Positions 8,947 to 17,168 of a stretch of 64,000 nt of DNA are shown here, piece after piece. The notes beneath the pieces are model-generated. The model was given only the letters and a program-made list of their open reading frames with translations. It was not told where the DNA came from and ran no database searches. Source of the stretch: Nakamurella flava (GTDB lineage Bacteria; Actinomycetota; Actinomycetes; Mycobacteriales; Nakamurellaceae). Within the stretch, counting starts at the first letter, position 1, and each line of letters begins with the position of its first letter. The stretch covers positions 62,001 to 126,000 of the forward strand of contig NZ_SZZH01000006.1 of the NCBI RefSeq assembly GCF_005298075.1, in the 5' to 3' direction. The translations under genes were made by a program, and so were the position numbers.

Positions 8947-9672
8947 TCAGAACCAGGACGAGAGCTTGGACGACCGGGGCGGGCGCACCGTCACCGCGCC
9001 GGACTTCTTGACCCCGGTCAACACCAGCGTCAGCGGCGGCGACCAGGTCGACGGGATCGGCTCCACCTTGTTGCGCAGCGAGCCGCCGCGCATCTGCAGG
9101 CCGTCCATCCGGACTCCGGTGCCGACCGGGACGACGAACTCGGCCGCACCGCCGTAGTTGCCCCGGAACTCGACCGTGACCACGGCCGTCGTCAGCTGGG
9201 CCGAGGTGAAGTCGAGTTTGGTGGACGCCCCGGTGCCGCCGACGACGATGCGTTCTGGCGCGACCCAGTAGCCCTTGAACTCGCGGCTCCCCCAGCCGGT
9301 GAGCTCGAGCTGGGTGGCCCCCGCCGACGCCGGCGGTCCGTAGCGACCGTGGTCGAAACCCTGGCTCTGGAACTGGCCGGGCCACGAGACGGCGCCGGAG
9401 AAACCGGGCCCGGGCGGCGGCGGTGCGGTCGCGGCCTGCGCGGCCTCGACCGAGCGGCCGGCGATCTGCAGACCGGGCAGGTCGACCAGGACCGCGTTCA
9501 ACTCACCCCGGGTCCGGGCCTCGATCACCCGCCCCGACCGCTCGGTGTACTCCTCGATGTCGATCAGCCCCCGGCCGGTGGCGCGTTCCAGCAGCTGCAG
9601 CACATGGGAACGCTCGGCGTCGGACACCCGCAGGTCACGCGGGTCGATACCAGCGGGCGGGTGGGTCGTCAT
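8947..9672 (-). CDS. DUF1707 domain protein
   Basis: 241 residues. The N-terminal DUF1707 region (DLRVSDAERSHVLQLLERA, GRLIDIEEYTERS-like, about 12-65) is followed by a Pro-rich linker and a C-terminal beta-rich region related to cell-wall-active-antibiotic-response domains (about 120-225). No membrane segment is seen. The ATG at 9672 lies 7 bases after a TACTCT element. A 17-base palindrome at 9708-9724 lies just upstream of the predicted -35 region. The function of the family is unknown; related proteins are often tied to envelope stress, which is inference here. Confidence 0.75.
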   Translation of the reverse strand: MTTHPPAGIDPRDLRVSDAERSHVLQLLERATGRGLIDIEEYTERSGRVIEARTRGELNAVLVDLPGLQIAGRSVEAAQAATAPPPPGPGFSGAVSWPGQFQSQGFDHGRYGPPASAGATQLELTGWGSREFKGYWVAPERIVVGGTGASTKLDFTSAQLTTAVVTVEFRGNYGGAAEFVVPVGTGVRMDGLQMRGGSLRNKVEPIPSTWSPPLTLVLTGVKKSGAVTVRPPRSSKLSSWF

Positions 9673-9679
9673 ACCGGCC

Positions 9680-9685
9680 AGAGTA
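9680..9685 (-). promoter_or_regulatory. -10 element of the DUF1707 gene
   Basis: TACTCT on the minus strand, 7 bases before the ATG at 9672. Confidence 0.55.
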
Positions 9686-9707
9686 ATGACGGGTGAGGAG
9701 CCCGGCC

Positions 9708-9724
9708 TCAGGGTTGAACCCTGA
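9708..9724. promoter_or_regulatory. 17-base palindrome TCAGGGTTGAACCCTGA
   Basis: Two perfect 8-base arms around one central base. It lies 18 to 35 bases upstream of the DUF1707 -10 element, so it could be an operator. It is also 30 bases after the stop of the phosphatase gene and is flanked by CCCGG and CGGG, so it could be a terminator hairpin for the pheA operon. Confidence 0.5.
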
Positions 9725-9753
9725 ATCGGGCCGCCGCCGGAGCGACCGGAGGG

Positions 9754-10464
9754 TCAGGCCGCCCCGGTCGGCCCGCCCGGCCAGGCGATCGGCTCGCCGG
9801 CCGGCCCGTCCGCGCCCGGATCGTCCAGCTCGGGACCCACGACGGCCTCGCCGGCCCACTCCACCACCCGCCAGCCGCCGACCGGGTCGCCGTCGAGCAC
9901 GATGGCCCCGGTGTTGTGCAGCGGCCGACGGGCCGAGTACCCGACCGGCAGGTTGTCGCCGCGGATCGACGCCCAGGTGCGGATCACCGCGCCGTGGGCG
10001 ATCACCACCGCCGCCCCCGGGGCACCGTCGGTCACCGTCTGCGTGACGCGGTCGGCGACGGCGGCGATGCCCGCGTCGAAGCGGTCGAGGACGTCCTGCC
10101 CGCTCTCCCCGCCGGGCAACCGCACCTGCGGTTCCCCGCTCATCCAGCGCGCGATGGTCTGCAGGTACAGCTGGACCGCCTCGGAGTCGCCGCGCATCTC
10201 CAGGTCACCGGCGCGGACCTCCCGCAGATCGGGCCGCCGCAGCAGCTCCAGCCCCCGGGCCGCCCGCAGCGGCTCGGCCGTCGCATCGGTGCGCACGTAA
10301 CCCGAGGTCGCGAGCACGTCGATCCGCTGGTCGGCGAAGAACGCCGGCAGCGCGGCCGCCTGCTCCTGGCCGAGCTCCGTCAGACCCGGCCCCGGCGGGT
10401 CGGTGTCCAGCAGTCCGGCGCTGTTCGACGGGGTCTGCCCGTGCCGCACCAGGGTCAAGCGCAT
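9754..10464 (-). CDS. histidine phosphatase family protein
   Basis: 236 residues. The RHG motif LVRHGQTPSN (residues 5-14) supplies the phosphohistidine, the second histidine is in VVIAHGAVIRTW, and the acid residue region is LREVRAGDLEM. This is the branch including small phosphoglycerate-mutase-like phosphatases; the substrate is unknown. Its ATG shares one base with the pheA stop (TGATG), indicating translational coupling. The pheA-phosphatase pair is conserved in Mycobacterium as I recall (Rv3838c-Rv3837c). The C-terminal 30 residues are Gly/Pro/Ala-rich. Confidence 0.9.
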   Translation of the reverse strand: MRLTLVRHGQTPSNSAGLLDTDPPGPGLTELGQEQAAALPAFFADQRIDVLATSGYVRTDATAEPLRAARGLELLRRPDLREVRAGDLEMRGDSEAVQLYLQTIARWMSGEPQVRLPGGESGQDVLDRFDAGIAAVADRVTQTVTDGAPGAAVVIAHGAVIRTWASIRGDNLPVGYSARRPLHNTGAIVLDGDPVGGWRVVEWAGEAVVGPELDDPGADGPAGEPIAWPGGPTGAA

Positions 10465-11510
10465 CAGGATCGGTCCTCCGTCACTGGTCGATCGGTGGTG
10501 TCGGGCCCGCGGACGGCGTCCTGCCAGCGCGGCGGCCCGGCGTCCGGTCGACCGGCCGGACCAGCGGGGCCGTCGCCGTCGGAACGACCGTCCCGCCAGC
10601 GGGCGACCTGCGCCGCGGCGGCCTCGTACCGGGCGACGGTGGCGAAGTCGGACACCCGGCTGGGCAGACCGTCGCGCCGCGGGTAGGAGCCGAGGAACCG
10701 GACCAGGACGTCGTGCCGGACCAGCGCCCCGAGCACGTCGGCCATCGCCGGGTCGGCGATGTGCCCGTCGGCGTCGAGCAGGAAGACGTACTCGCCCATC
10801 CGGTGCCGGGTCGGCCGCGACTCCAGGCGGGTCAGGTTGATGCCGCGAGCGGCGAACTCGGTGAGCGCGGCGAGCAGCGAACCGGGCCGGTTGGCCACGC
10901 CCAGCACCAGCGACGTGCGATCGTCGCCGGTCGGGCCGGGCATCGACCCCGGACGGGCGACCAGGACGAACCTGGTGACCGCGTCGCGGACCGTCCCGAT
11001 GTCGTGGACCAGCGTCTGCAGGCCGTACTGGGTGGCTGCGACCGGGGCGGCGGCAGCGGCGTCCAGCTCACCCGCCGCCACGGCCGCCGCGGCCGCCCCG
11101 TTGGAGGAGTAGACGGTGGGCTCGGCGGCCGGCAACTCGGCCGCCACCCACTCCCGGACCTGAGCCAGGCCGTGCGGGTGGGCGCCGACCTTGTGGATCG
11201 CCGACCGCTCGGTACCCGGGCGGACCAGCAGGTCGAAGGTGACCGGGACGAACGCCTCGTCGACGATCACCAGGTCGGGGCCGGCGGTGAGCGCGTCCTG
11301 GGTCAGTGGGACCGACCCCTCGACCGAACTCTCCATCGGCACACAGGCCGCGTCGGCGTCACCGGACCGCACGGCCGCGATCGCGGCGGGGACGTCCGGC
11401 GCCGCGACCAGTTCGACCGGCTCCGCATCCGTCGGACGGCGGCTCTCCAGGGTCCGGACGGCCTGTTCGGTGAACGTGCCGACAGGACCGAGATAGGCCC
11501 ACCGCGTCAT
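10464..11510 (-). CDS. pheA: prephenate dehydratase
   Basis: 348 residues. It converts prephenate to phenylpyruvate in phenylalanine synthesis. The N-terminal catalytic domain starts WAYLGPVGTFTEQA and contains the Thr-Arg-Phe motif in VTRFVLVA. A C-terminal ACT domain (TSLVLGVANRPGSLLAALTEFAARG, then LTRLESRPT) is the phenylalanine feedback site. A tail of about 50 Gly/Asp/Pro-rich residues extends beyond the ACT domain. The ATG at 11510 is preferred over an in-frame GTG two codons earlier. It is coupled to the phosphatase gene downstream. Confidence 0.95.
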   Translation of the reverse strand: MTRWAYLGPVGTFTEQAVRTLESRRPTDAEPVELVAAPDVPAAIAAVRSGDADAACVPMESSVEGSVPLTQDALTAGPDLVIVDEAFVPVTFDLLVRPGTERSAIHKVGAHPHGLAQVREWVAAELPAAEPTVYSSNGAAAAAVAAGELDAAAAAPVAATQYGLQTLVHDIGTVRDAVTRFVLVARPGSMPGPTGDDRTSLVLGVANRPGSLLAALTEFAARGINLTRLESRPTRHRMGEYVFLLDADGHIADPAMADVLGALVRHDVLVRFLGSYPRRDGLPSRVSDFATVARYEAAAAQVARWRDGRSDGDGPAGPAGRPDAGPPRWQDAVRGPDTTDRPVTEDRS

Positions 11511-11586
11511 GGGCACAGTCCCGGCCGGACCATGGCCAACACCGGGACCGGCACCGCCACCAAGACCGGGACCGGGACCGGACGGA

Positions 11587-12843
11587 TCATGCGCCCTCGG
11601 GCGGCAACGCCTGCAGCTGCTGCAGCGTCGCCGGATCCTGGGCCTCCATCCACGCGATCAGGTCACGGAACGGCACGCAGTAGGTGTCCGGCTGCCCGCA
11701 CTTGTCCAGAACGAAGCTGGTCAGCGCGTTCTCGTACGCGTTGTTGTTCCACGCGTTGAAATGGTTGCCCAGAATGAGCGGCGCGCGGTTGCCGTTGTAG
11801 GTGGCGTTGTACATGTCGTTGTACGTGGCCAGCACCTGCGCCTGATCGGCCGCTGACTGCTCCGGGGTCACCCCGTCACTGCTGGCGTTGCGCTGCGTGT
11901 AATAGAAGTTGTAGTCCATGGTGATCTGCTTCTTGCCGGTCCCGTTCATCGGGAACGTCGCCATGCCCAGCCGCCAGATCCCGTACTGCGGCGACTTGGT
12001 CGGCCACGCCACGCCCGACTCGGTGAACGACGAGTCGTAGGTCATGTTGTGCGCGATCAGCGCCGGGAACAGCTCCTCGGCCTTGCCCTCCAGGCACGGG
12101 GTGCGCTCGCCCTTGATGGTCGCCGGGTCCAGCTTCAGATCCGGCAGATCCACGCCCGGGTTGTTCTTCTTGACGTTCTCGACCAGGGAGAAGAACGAAT
12201 CGAGTTCGCTGTTCCAGTCGGCCGTCGTCCACTGGTTGCCGCTCGGCTCGGCACCGGCGCAGAAGTGACCGTTGAAGTGCGTCCCGATCTCCATGCCCTC
12301 GTCGATCGCCTGGTTGAGATCGTTGATCTCGACCGGCAGGTCGGACGGCGAGTTCCAGGAGATGGACGACTTGCCCGGGCTGTGACCGGGGCCCTGATAG
12401 GCCATCTTGGTCTGGTCGGACAGCATGTAGGTGCCGGACAGGAAGCCGGTGAAGTGGAACGGCACCTGCTTGGCCACGTCGAACCAGTGCTGCCACTTCT
12501 CGTGCCAGCCGACGCCGTCGAAGCTGACCACGATGAACTGCGGCGGCTTCTGGCCGGGCTGGAGCTTGGTCGGCACGAAACCGTCGGGCTGGGCCGCGCC
12601 GCTGGCCGCCGTCGAGGATCCCGCCGCCGACGACGATGCTCCCGACGATGCCGCCGCGGACGTCGGTCCCGCGCTGCTCGGCGAGCCGGCGTCCGAGGAC
12701 TGCGGCCCCGCCGTCACCGTGTTGGTCACGGTCACGTCGGAGGAGTCGTTCAGGGAGCCGGACCCGCACGCGGCCGTCACCCCGAGCATCCCCACCAGCG
12801 TTGCCGCGAGTACTGCCCGCCGACCGCTCCGACCCCAGCGCAT
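11587..12843 (-). CDS. polysaccharide deacetylase-like lipoprotein
   Basis: 418 residues. The lipoprotein signal RRAVLAATLVGMLGVTAAC places Cys at about residue 26, followed by a Ser/Ala/Gly-rich linker of about 60 residues. The rest has features of a divergent NodB/polysaccharide-deacetylase barrel: FIVVSFDGVGWHEKWQHW with the metal-type Asp, EIGTHFNGHFC with the HxxxH-like pair, and ILGNHFNAWNNNAY near the end. It is probably anchored outside the membrane and acts on a wall or capsule glycan. The ATG at 12843 has a GGGAG site 6-10 bases upstream. No clear partner gene is adjacent. Confidence 0.75.
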   Translation of the reverse strand: MRWGRSGRRAVLAATLVGMLGVTAACGSGSLNDSSDVTVTNTVTAGPQSSDAGSPSSAGPTSAAASSGASSSAAGSSTAASGAAQPDGFVPTKLQPGQKPPQFIVVSFDGVGWHEKWQHWFDVAKQVPFHFTGFLSGTYMLSDQTKMAYQGPGHSPGKSSISWNSPSDLPVEINDLNQAIDEGMEIGTHFNGHFCAGAEPSGNQWTTADWNSELDSFFSLVENVKKNNPGVDLPDLKLDPATIKGERTPCLEGKAEELFPALIAHNMTYDSSFTESGVAWPTKSPQYGIWRLGMATFPMNGTGKKQITMDYNFYYTQRNASSDGVTPEQSAADQAQVLATYNDMYNATYNGNRAPLILGNHFNAWNNNAYENALTSFVLDKCGQPDTYCVPFRDLIAWMEAQDPATLQQLQALPPEGA

Positions 12844-13066
12844 CCGTGCTCCCGTCTCGGTGACATCCCCACCCGTCCCGTCGGCATGCCGACAGGCGTC
12901 CACCGACCGATACCGCGTCGCGGACCGGTCGGGTGAACGGTTTCCCACACTAAACCTCGGTCCGCGGTTCCTGGCGTCGCCACGAGACGGGACCGACCGC
13001 CAGACGCGCCCGAGCCGTTCGGGTTGCCTGTCACGGCCGCCTCAGTCGTCGCTCACCCGGCCCACC

Positions 13067-13072
13067 TAGGCT
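13067..13072 (+). promoter_or_regulatory. -10 element of the CPBP gene
   Basis: TAGGCT, 7 bases before the ATG at 13080. This is the same hexamer and spacing as at serS. Confidence 0.6.
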
Positions 13073-13079
13073 GCGCGCC

Positions 13080-13868
13080 ATGACCACCCCGGACGCCGTC
13101 GCCCCCGGCCCGGCCCGCCCCTACAGCCGGCGCTCGCTGTGGATCGAGCTGAGCATCGTCTTCGCCGTCACCCTCGGGATGTCCGGCGCGTTCTCGCTGC
13201 TGAACCTCGTCGACGCGCTGCTGGCACCCGCGCCGCTGGCCTCGCAGACCGTGGCGATCGTGACCCCGCAGGCCCAGGCGTCACTGATCGACCTGCTCAA
13301 GCAGCTGCTGTCGATCCTGCGCGGACTGGCCTGGGGTGCGCTCGGCCTCTACCTGCTGTGGCGCGGCGGGGTGAATCTGCGTCAGCGCCTGGGACTGGAC
13401 GCCCGCCGGCCGTGGACCGACCTCGCCTGGGGCGCCGGGCTGGCCGCCGTCATCGGTATCCCCGGCCTGTTGCTGTACCTCGCCGCGGTCAAGCTCGGCA
13501 TCAACCTGACGGTCGCGCCGGCCACTCTGAACGACGTCTGGTGGCGGCTGCCGGTCCTCGTGCTGGCCGCCATCGAGAACGGCTTCCTGGAGGAAGTTCT
13601 CGTCGTCGGGTATCTGGTCACCCGGCTCGAACAGCTGCGACTGCCCGGCTGGGCGGTGATCGCCGTCAGCGCCGTGCTGCGTGGCAGCTACCACCTGTAC
13701 CAGGGGTTCGGCGGCTTCCTCGGCAACGCCATCATGGGCGTCGTCTTCGCCTACTGGTTCCGGCGGACCCGGCGGCTGTGGCCGCTGATCATCGCCCACA
13801 GTGTGCTCGACATCGTCGCCTTCGCCGGCTACGCCCTGCTCGCCGGGCACGTCAGCTGGCTGCCCTGA
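13080..13868 (+). CDS. CPBP-family intramembrane metalloprotease
   Basis: 262 residues with about seven hydrophobic segments. The family motifs are present: EExxxR-type motif 1 as ENGFLEEVLVVGYL (about residues 163-176; the usual Arg is replaced), motif 2 as RGSYHLYQG (about 201-209) and a conserved His in IIAHSVLDIVAF. These supply the Glu/His active site of Rce1/CAAX-like proteases. The substrate is unknown. Transcription appears leaderless. It is convergent with the DUF5926 gene, and a perfect 14-bp hairpin separates them. Confidence 0.85.
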   Translation: MTTPDAVAPGPARPYSRRSLWIELSIVFAVTLGMSGAFSLLNLVDALLAPAPLASQTVAIVTPQAQASLIDLLKQLLSILRGLAWGALGLYLLWRGGVNLRQRLGLDARRPWTDLAWGAGLAAVIGIPGLLLYLAAVKLGINLTVAPATLNDVWWRLPVLVLAAIENGFLEEVLVVGYLVTRLEQLRLPGWAVIAVSAVLRGSYHLYQGFGGFLGNAIMGVVFAYWFRRTRRLWPLIIAHSVLDIVAFAGYALLAGHVSWLP

Positions 13869-13897
13869 CGCTTCCACCGGCTGTGTTCGAACCCGGG

Positions 13898-13930
13898 CCA
13901 CGGGTCCGTCCCGGCCGGACGGACCCGTGG
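13898..13930. terminator. bidirectional hairpin terminator, 14-bp perfect stem
   Basis: CCACGGGTCCGTCC pairs with GGACGGACCCGTGG around a CGGCC loop. It lies between the convergent CPBP and DUF5926 genes, 30 bases after one stop and 8 bases from the other. There is no U tract, as is common in actinobacteria. Confidence 0.8.
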
Positions 13931-13938
13931 GCGGCTGC

Positions 13939-14931
13939 TCAGCGCAGGGTGAACTGGCGGCCCAGGATGCCGTCGCGGGCCCGCCGTTCGGCGTCGGTCA
14001 GCGGCTCGTCGGAGGCGAGCGCACGCTGCAGCCGTTCCTCGAAGGCCAGCGCCGGGGCGTCCCACTCCGACGGATGCGCGTCCCGGTCGAGGTCCCACAC
14101 CGGCACCAGGCGACCGTGCGCCCGGAAGGAGCCGACGTAGCGCGACCCCTCACCCAGGCCCAGTTCGTCGGCCGCCGCCAGCCGCGCCAACGCGGCCATC
14201 AGCGGCGCCTCGTCCTCCGGCCGCACCCACCGCAGGTGCGCGCGGTCGCCCGCGTCCACCCAGTAGGCGCCCGGACGGTCAGCGACCCGCTTCGTCGGCA
14301 GGATGGCCTGGTTGGCGCGCTCGAGCGACGCGGCCACCTCGCTGCCCGGCTCGGCCGGCTGCTCCAGCCACCAGCTGAAGTCGTCGTGGACGGTGACCTC
14401 CAGCGGGCCGTCGACCAGCACGTCCTGCAGTCGCGGACCTTCGGTGGCCCGTCCGACGACGGACAGCACCTGCGACGGACCCGCAGTCAGCGCCCACTCG
14501 AGAGCGGCGACCACGTCGCGGGAGAGGTCGCCGGAATGGGTCTGCACCTGCATGCCGAGCAGCACCGTACCGTCGGCCCGGGTCAGCGCGGCGGCCGCCC
14601 CCGGGAGCACGGTGGTCAACAGCACCCGGCGGGACTGAGCGTCCGCTTCGGCGGCCTCGGCCTGGTCCGGGGTCTGGACGACGCCGTCGCGCAGGGTCAG
14701 CTCGGTGGTCGCCGAGGGCACGAACTCGCGCAGCGCGATCAGTTCGGTCTCGGCCTGCAACCCGGCGAACGGGCGCGGCACGATGAGATCCGCGGCGTCG
14801 GCGGAGCCATGGCAGGCCTTGTACCGCCGCCCGGAACCGCAGGAACAGGGACGGCGCGGGTTGTCGGCCGGCGCTTCGAGGGTCGCGGTGCCGCTTCCCG
14901 CCTGGGCCCGACGGGCGTTCTTCTTGCTCAC
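13939..14931 (-). CDS. DUF5926 family protein with N-terminal SEC-C zinc motif
   Basis: 330 residues. The SEC-C motif PCSCGSGRRYKACHG (about residues 28-42, CxC...CH) binds zinc, as in the tail of SecA. The rest (QAETELIALREFVPSATTEL, SWWLEQP, ANQAILPTKRV, AYWVDAG) matches the DUF5926 proteins that are widespread in Actinobacteria and of unknown function. It is the last gene of a rhodanese-DUF4328-DUF5926 operon, and its ATG overlaps the DUF4328 stop (ATGA). A ribosome or chaperone-associated role is suggested only by SEC-C. Confidence 0.85.
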   Translation of the reverse strand: MSKKNARRAQAGSGTATLEAPADNPRRPCSCGSGRRYKACHGSADAADLIVPRPFAGLQAETELIALREFVPSATTELTLRDGVVQTPDQAEAAEADAQSRRVLLTTVLPGAAAALTRADGTVLLGMQVQTHSGDLSRDVVAALEWALTAGPSQVLSVVGRATEGPRLQDVLVDGPLEVTVHDDFSWWLEQPAEPGSEVAASLERANQAILPTKRVADRPGAYWVDAGDRAHLRWVRPEDEAPLMAALARLAAADELGLGEGSRYVGSFRAHGRLVPVWDLDRDAHPSEWDAPALAFEERLQRALASDEPLTDAERRARDGILGRQFTLR

Positions 14932-16097
14932 GCGGACACGGTAGCCGACCGCTCGGTGGCGCCCTGGTCGTCGTCGGGATCCCCCTCCGGCGTCCCCGAC
15001 CGGCCCGACTCCGCGCGGCTGGACGGGGATCGCGGATCGCCGGTGCGCGGTCCGGCGCCACCCCGGGTCGGCGGTGGCCGCTGCACCTGCCAGCGCGGGG
15101 ACGGCGTCGGCTGCACGTCGGCGAGCTGCGCGAACCGTCGCAGCACCACAGCCCCGAGGACGGCGCCGACGGCGGCGACGAGGTCGACCGCGATGTGGAG
15201 TTCGACGGTGTCAGCGATCGCCTGCAGGCTTCCGCCCCAGCCACGGGCGATGGTGGCCACCACCAGACCGATGTTGATCACCCAGGCCGCCCACCAGGCC
15301 AGGATCAGGCGGCGACCGCGGCGGCGCACCCGGGCCGACCGATCCACCGGGTCGATGGGTCCCGGGAGCGCCGGTGGCCTCAGCAGCAGAGCATGCGTCT
15401 CCATCAGGACCTGCCCGGCGCCATAAGCGTTCCAGCCCGGGACCAGCAGCCGCAGCAGCAGTGCGGTCGTCGTCCGCGGCGGCTGGACACCGGCCTGGTC
15501 TGCCGCCCAGCGACTGGTGCGGAGCAGGGCGAGGACACAGACGATGAAGGCGGCCACGGTGACGGCCGGGGTGAACAGGCCCGCCGTGGCCACCAGCACG
15601 TCACTGGTGCGGACGACGCCGGCCGGCAGCACCGCGGTCCGACCCTGCAACAGCAGAACGAAACGCCAGATCTCGGCGCCCGCGGAGAACAGCGCCAGCC
15701 CGGCGACGGCCAGGAGCAGTCCGGCCGCCCAGCCGAGTAGCGGCCGCGGAGCGGTGGCCGGCCGCCCACCGTCCGCCTTCTCCGTCCAGACGACCATCGG
15801 CAGCCCCCAGCGCGGATGACCGGTGGCGGCGACCCGCGGGGCGGCAGGCTCGGGAGCGCTCGGCCCGGCGACGACCCGGGGCAGCGGTTCGGTGGGTGGA
15901 CCGGTCTCACCGGGGACGGCGGGCTGTCCCGGCGGGTGCGCGACCCAGCGGCGGCCGTCCGGAGGGCGACCGCACCGCGGGCAGCTGACCTGGGCCCAGG
16001 CGGCCGGTCCCCGCCCGTCGACCGGAGGCGGCGGGAGGAACGTCCCGCACCGGAGACAGCGGCGCACCGGACCGCCGGCGGCGGTCACCGGCGACAC
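14928..16097 (-). CDS. DUF4328 membrane protein with zinc-ribbon-like N-terminus
   Basis: 389 residues. Two CxxC pairs (CLRCG at about 14-18 and CPRCG at about 40-44) form a zinc-ribbon-like start. A Pro-rich stretch follows, then four to five membrane segments (LLGWAAGLLLAVAGLALF, TVAAFIVCVLALL, LILAWWAAWVINIGLVVA, VDLVAAVGAVLGAVVLRRF) of the DUF4328 type. The tail of about 60 residues is charged and Ser/Arg-rich. It starts 9 bases after the rhodanese stop and overlaps DUF5926 by 4 bases. Function unknown. Confidence 0.8.
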   Translation of the reverse strand: MSPVTAAGGPVRRCLRCGTFLPPPPVDGRGPAAWAQVSCPRCGRPPDGRRWVAHPPGQPAVPGETGPPTEPLPRVVAGPSAPEPAAPRVAATGHPRWGLPMVVWTEKADGGRPATAPRPLLGWAAGLLLAVAGLALFSAGAEIWRFVLLLQGRTAVLPAGVVRTSDVLVATAGLFTPAVTVAAFIVCVLALLRTSRWAADQAGVQPPRTTTALLLRLLVPGWNAYGAGQVLMETHALLLRPPALPGPIDPVDRSARVRRRGRRLILAWWAAWVINIGLVVATIARGWGGSLQAIADTVELHIAVDLVAAVGAVLGAVVLRRFAQLADVQPTPSPRWQVQRPPPTRGGAGPRTGDPRSPSSRAESGRSGTPEGDPDDDQGATERSATVSA

Positions 16098-16106
16098 TTC
16101 CCGCGG

Positions 16107-16436
16107 TCAGAGAACAATCGGGTCCCCGTCACCGTCGCCGACCATCGGCCGGCCAGCCGCGGCCCAGGAGCCCATGCCGCCGCGCACGTTCACGGCGTCC
16201 CACCCATTGCCGTTGAGGTAGGCGGTCACCCGGGCCGACCGGCCGCCGGACCGGCAGATCACGTACACCGGGTCGCCCTCGGGAACGTCGTCGAGCCGGT
16301 CGGCCAACTCCGTCATCGGCACGTGGACCGCGCCCGGGGCATGCCCGGCCTGCCATTCGTCGTTCTCGCGGACGTCCAGCAGGACGGCGTCGGCGGGAAC
16401 CTGGTCGATGTCCACCTCGGGGAGTGCGTCGCTCAC
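16107..16436 (-). CDS. rhodanese-like protein
   Basis: 109 residues, a single-domain rhodanese with a complete active-site loop CRSGGRSA (Cys at about residue 71) after LLDVRENDEWQAGHAPGAVHVP and before VRGGMGSWAAAGRP. It is expected to carry persulfide sulfur in the cytoplasm. GTG start. It heads the three-gene operon with the DUF4328 and DUF5926 genes and is divergent from the tyrosine phosphatase gene at 16510. No convincing ribosome site is seen, and a leaderless start is only weakly supported (GAACAT, 6 bases upstream). Confidence 0.9.
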   Translation of the reverse strand: MSDALPEVDIDQVPADAVLLDVRENDEWQAGHAPGAVHVPMTELADRLDDVPEGDPVYVICRSGGRSARVTAYLNGNGWDAVNVRGGMGSWAAAGRPMVGDGDGDPIVL

Positions 16437-16497
16437 CCGCCCATGTTCCCACCGGCCGGGCCGGCGGCCGGGTCCCGGATCGGTCCGGTCGCGTCGT

Positions 16498-16503
16498 TAA
16501 CCT
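16498..16503 (+). promoter_or_regulatory. -10 element of the phosphatase gene
   Basis: TAACCT, 6 bases before the GTG at 16510. Confidence 0.55.
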
Positions 16504-16509
16504 GCTCGG

Positions 16510-17088
16510 GTGGGGACTTTCGGGGTGCTCGTCATCTGTACGGCCAATCACTGTCGCTCGCCGATGGCCGAGTACCAGTTGCAGGCGGCGGTCGACGCAC
16601 GGCTGGGGCCGGGCGCGTGGGTGGTGAGCTCGGCCGGCACCCGCGCCGACGACGGCCGTCCGGTGCACCCGCTCACCGAGCAGGTCCTCGGCGAACGCGG
16701 CCTCTCGGCCGCCGGGATGACCGCTCGTCGGCTGACGCCCGCGGTGATCCGCTCGGCCGACCTGGTGCTGACCGCGGAACGCTCGCACCGGGCCGCGGTG
16801 GTCAGCGCCCTGCCCGCCGCGCTGGGGCGGTCCTTCACCCTGCGCCAGTTCGCCCGACTGGTCGATCACGTCGAGCCGCTGGCCGGCGACGATCCGGCGG
16901 AGCTGGGCCGGACACTTGTCGAGCAGGCCAAGCTCGCCCGCGGACTCGGTCCGATGGCCGGCCCGGAGGACGACGATCTTCCGGATCCCATCGGTCGTCC
17001 GCTGTCCGCCTATCAGACGTGCGCGGCGACGCTGGACGACGTCATCGCCCGCATCGTCCGGCCGTTGCCGGAGCTGGCCGCGCCCTGA
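16510..17088 (+). CDS. low-molecular-weight protein tyrosine phosphatase-like
   Basis: 192 residues. The phosphate-binding loop C-x5-R is near the N-terminus (CTANHCRS, Cys at residue 10, Arg at 16), with the family's DDGRPVHPLTEQVL and the C-terminal acid region LPDPIGRPLSAYQT, whose DP supplies the general acid. It would dephosphorylate protein tyrosine. The N-terminal Cys-loop proves the start. The next gene is a convergent sugar-phosphate transferase-like gene; such phosphatases often pair with exopolysaccharide genes, but no tyrosine kinase is present here. Confidence 0.88.
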   Translation: MGTFGVLVICTANHCRSPMAEYQLQAAVDARLGPGAWVVSSAGTRADDGRPVHPLTEQVLGERGLSAAGMTARRLTPAVIRSADLVLTAERSHRAAVVSALPAALGRSFTLRQFARLVDHVEPLAGDDPAELGRTLVEQAKLARGLGPMAGPEDDDLPDPIGRPLSAYQTCAATLDDVIARIVRPLPELAAP

Positions 17089-17093
17089 TCCGG

Positions 17094-17117
17094 CCGGCCG
17101 GGACCGGGCCCGGCTGG
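17094..17117. terminator. hairpin terminator between convergent genes
   Basis: A 9-bp stem with one G-T pair (17094-17102 with 17109-17117) and a 6-base loop, 6 bases after the phosphatase stop. Confidence 0.5.
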
Positions 17118-17168
17118 AAGTGACGTCGGGTGTGGGACCGCAGTCGCGGATGCCCGGCGGCCCGGGGG

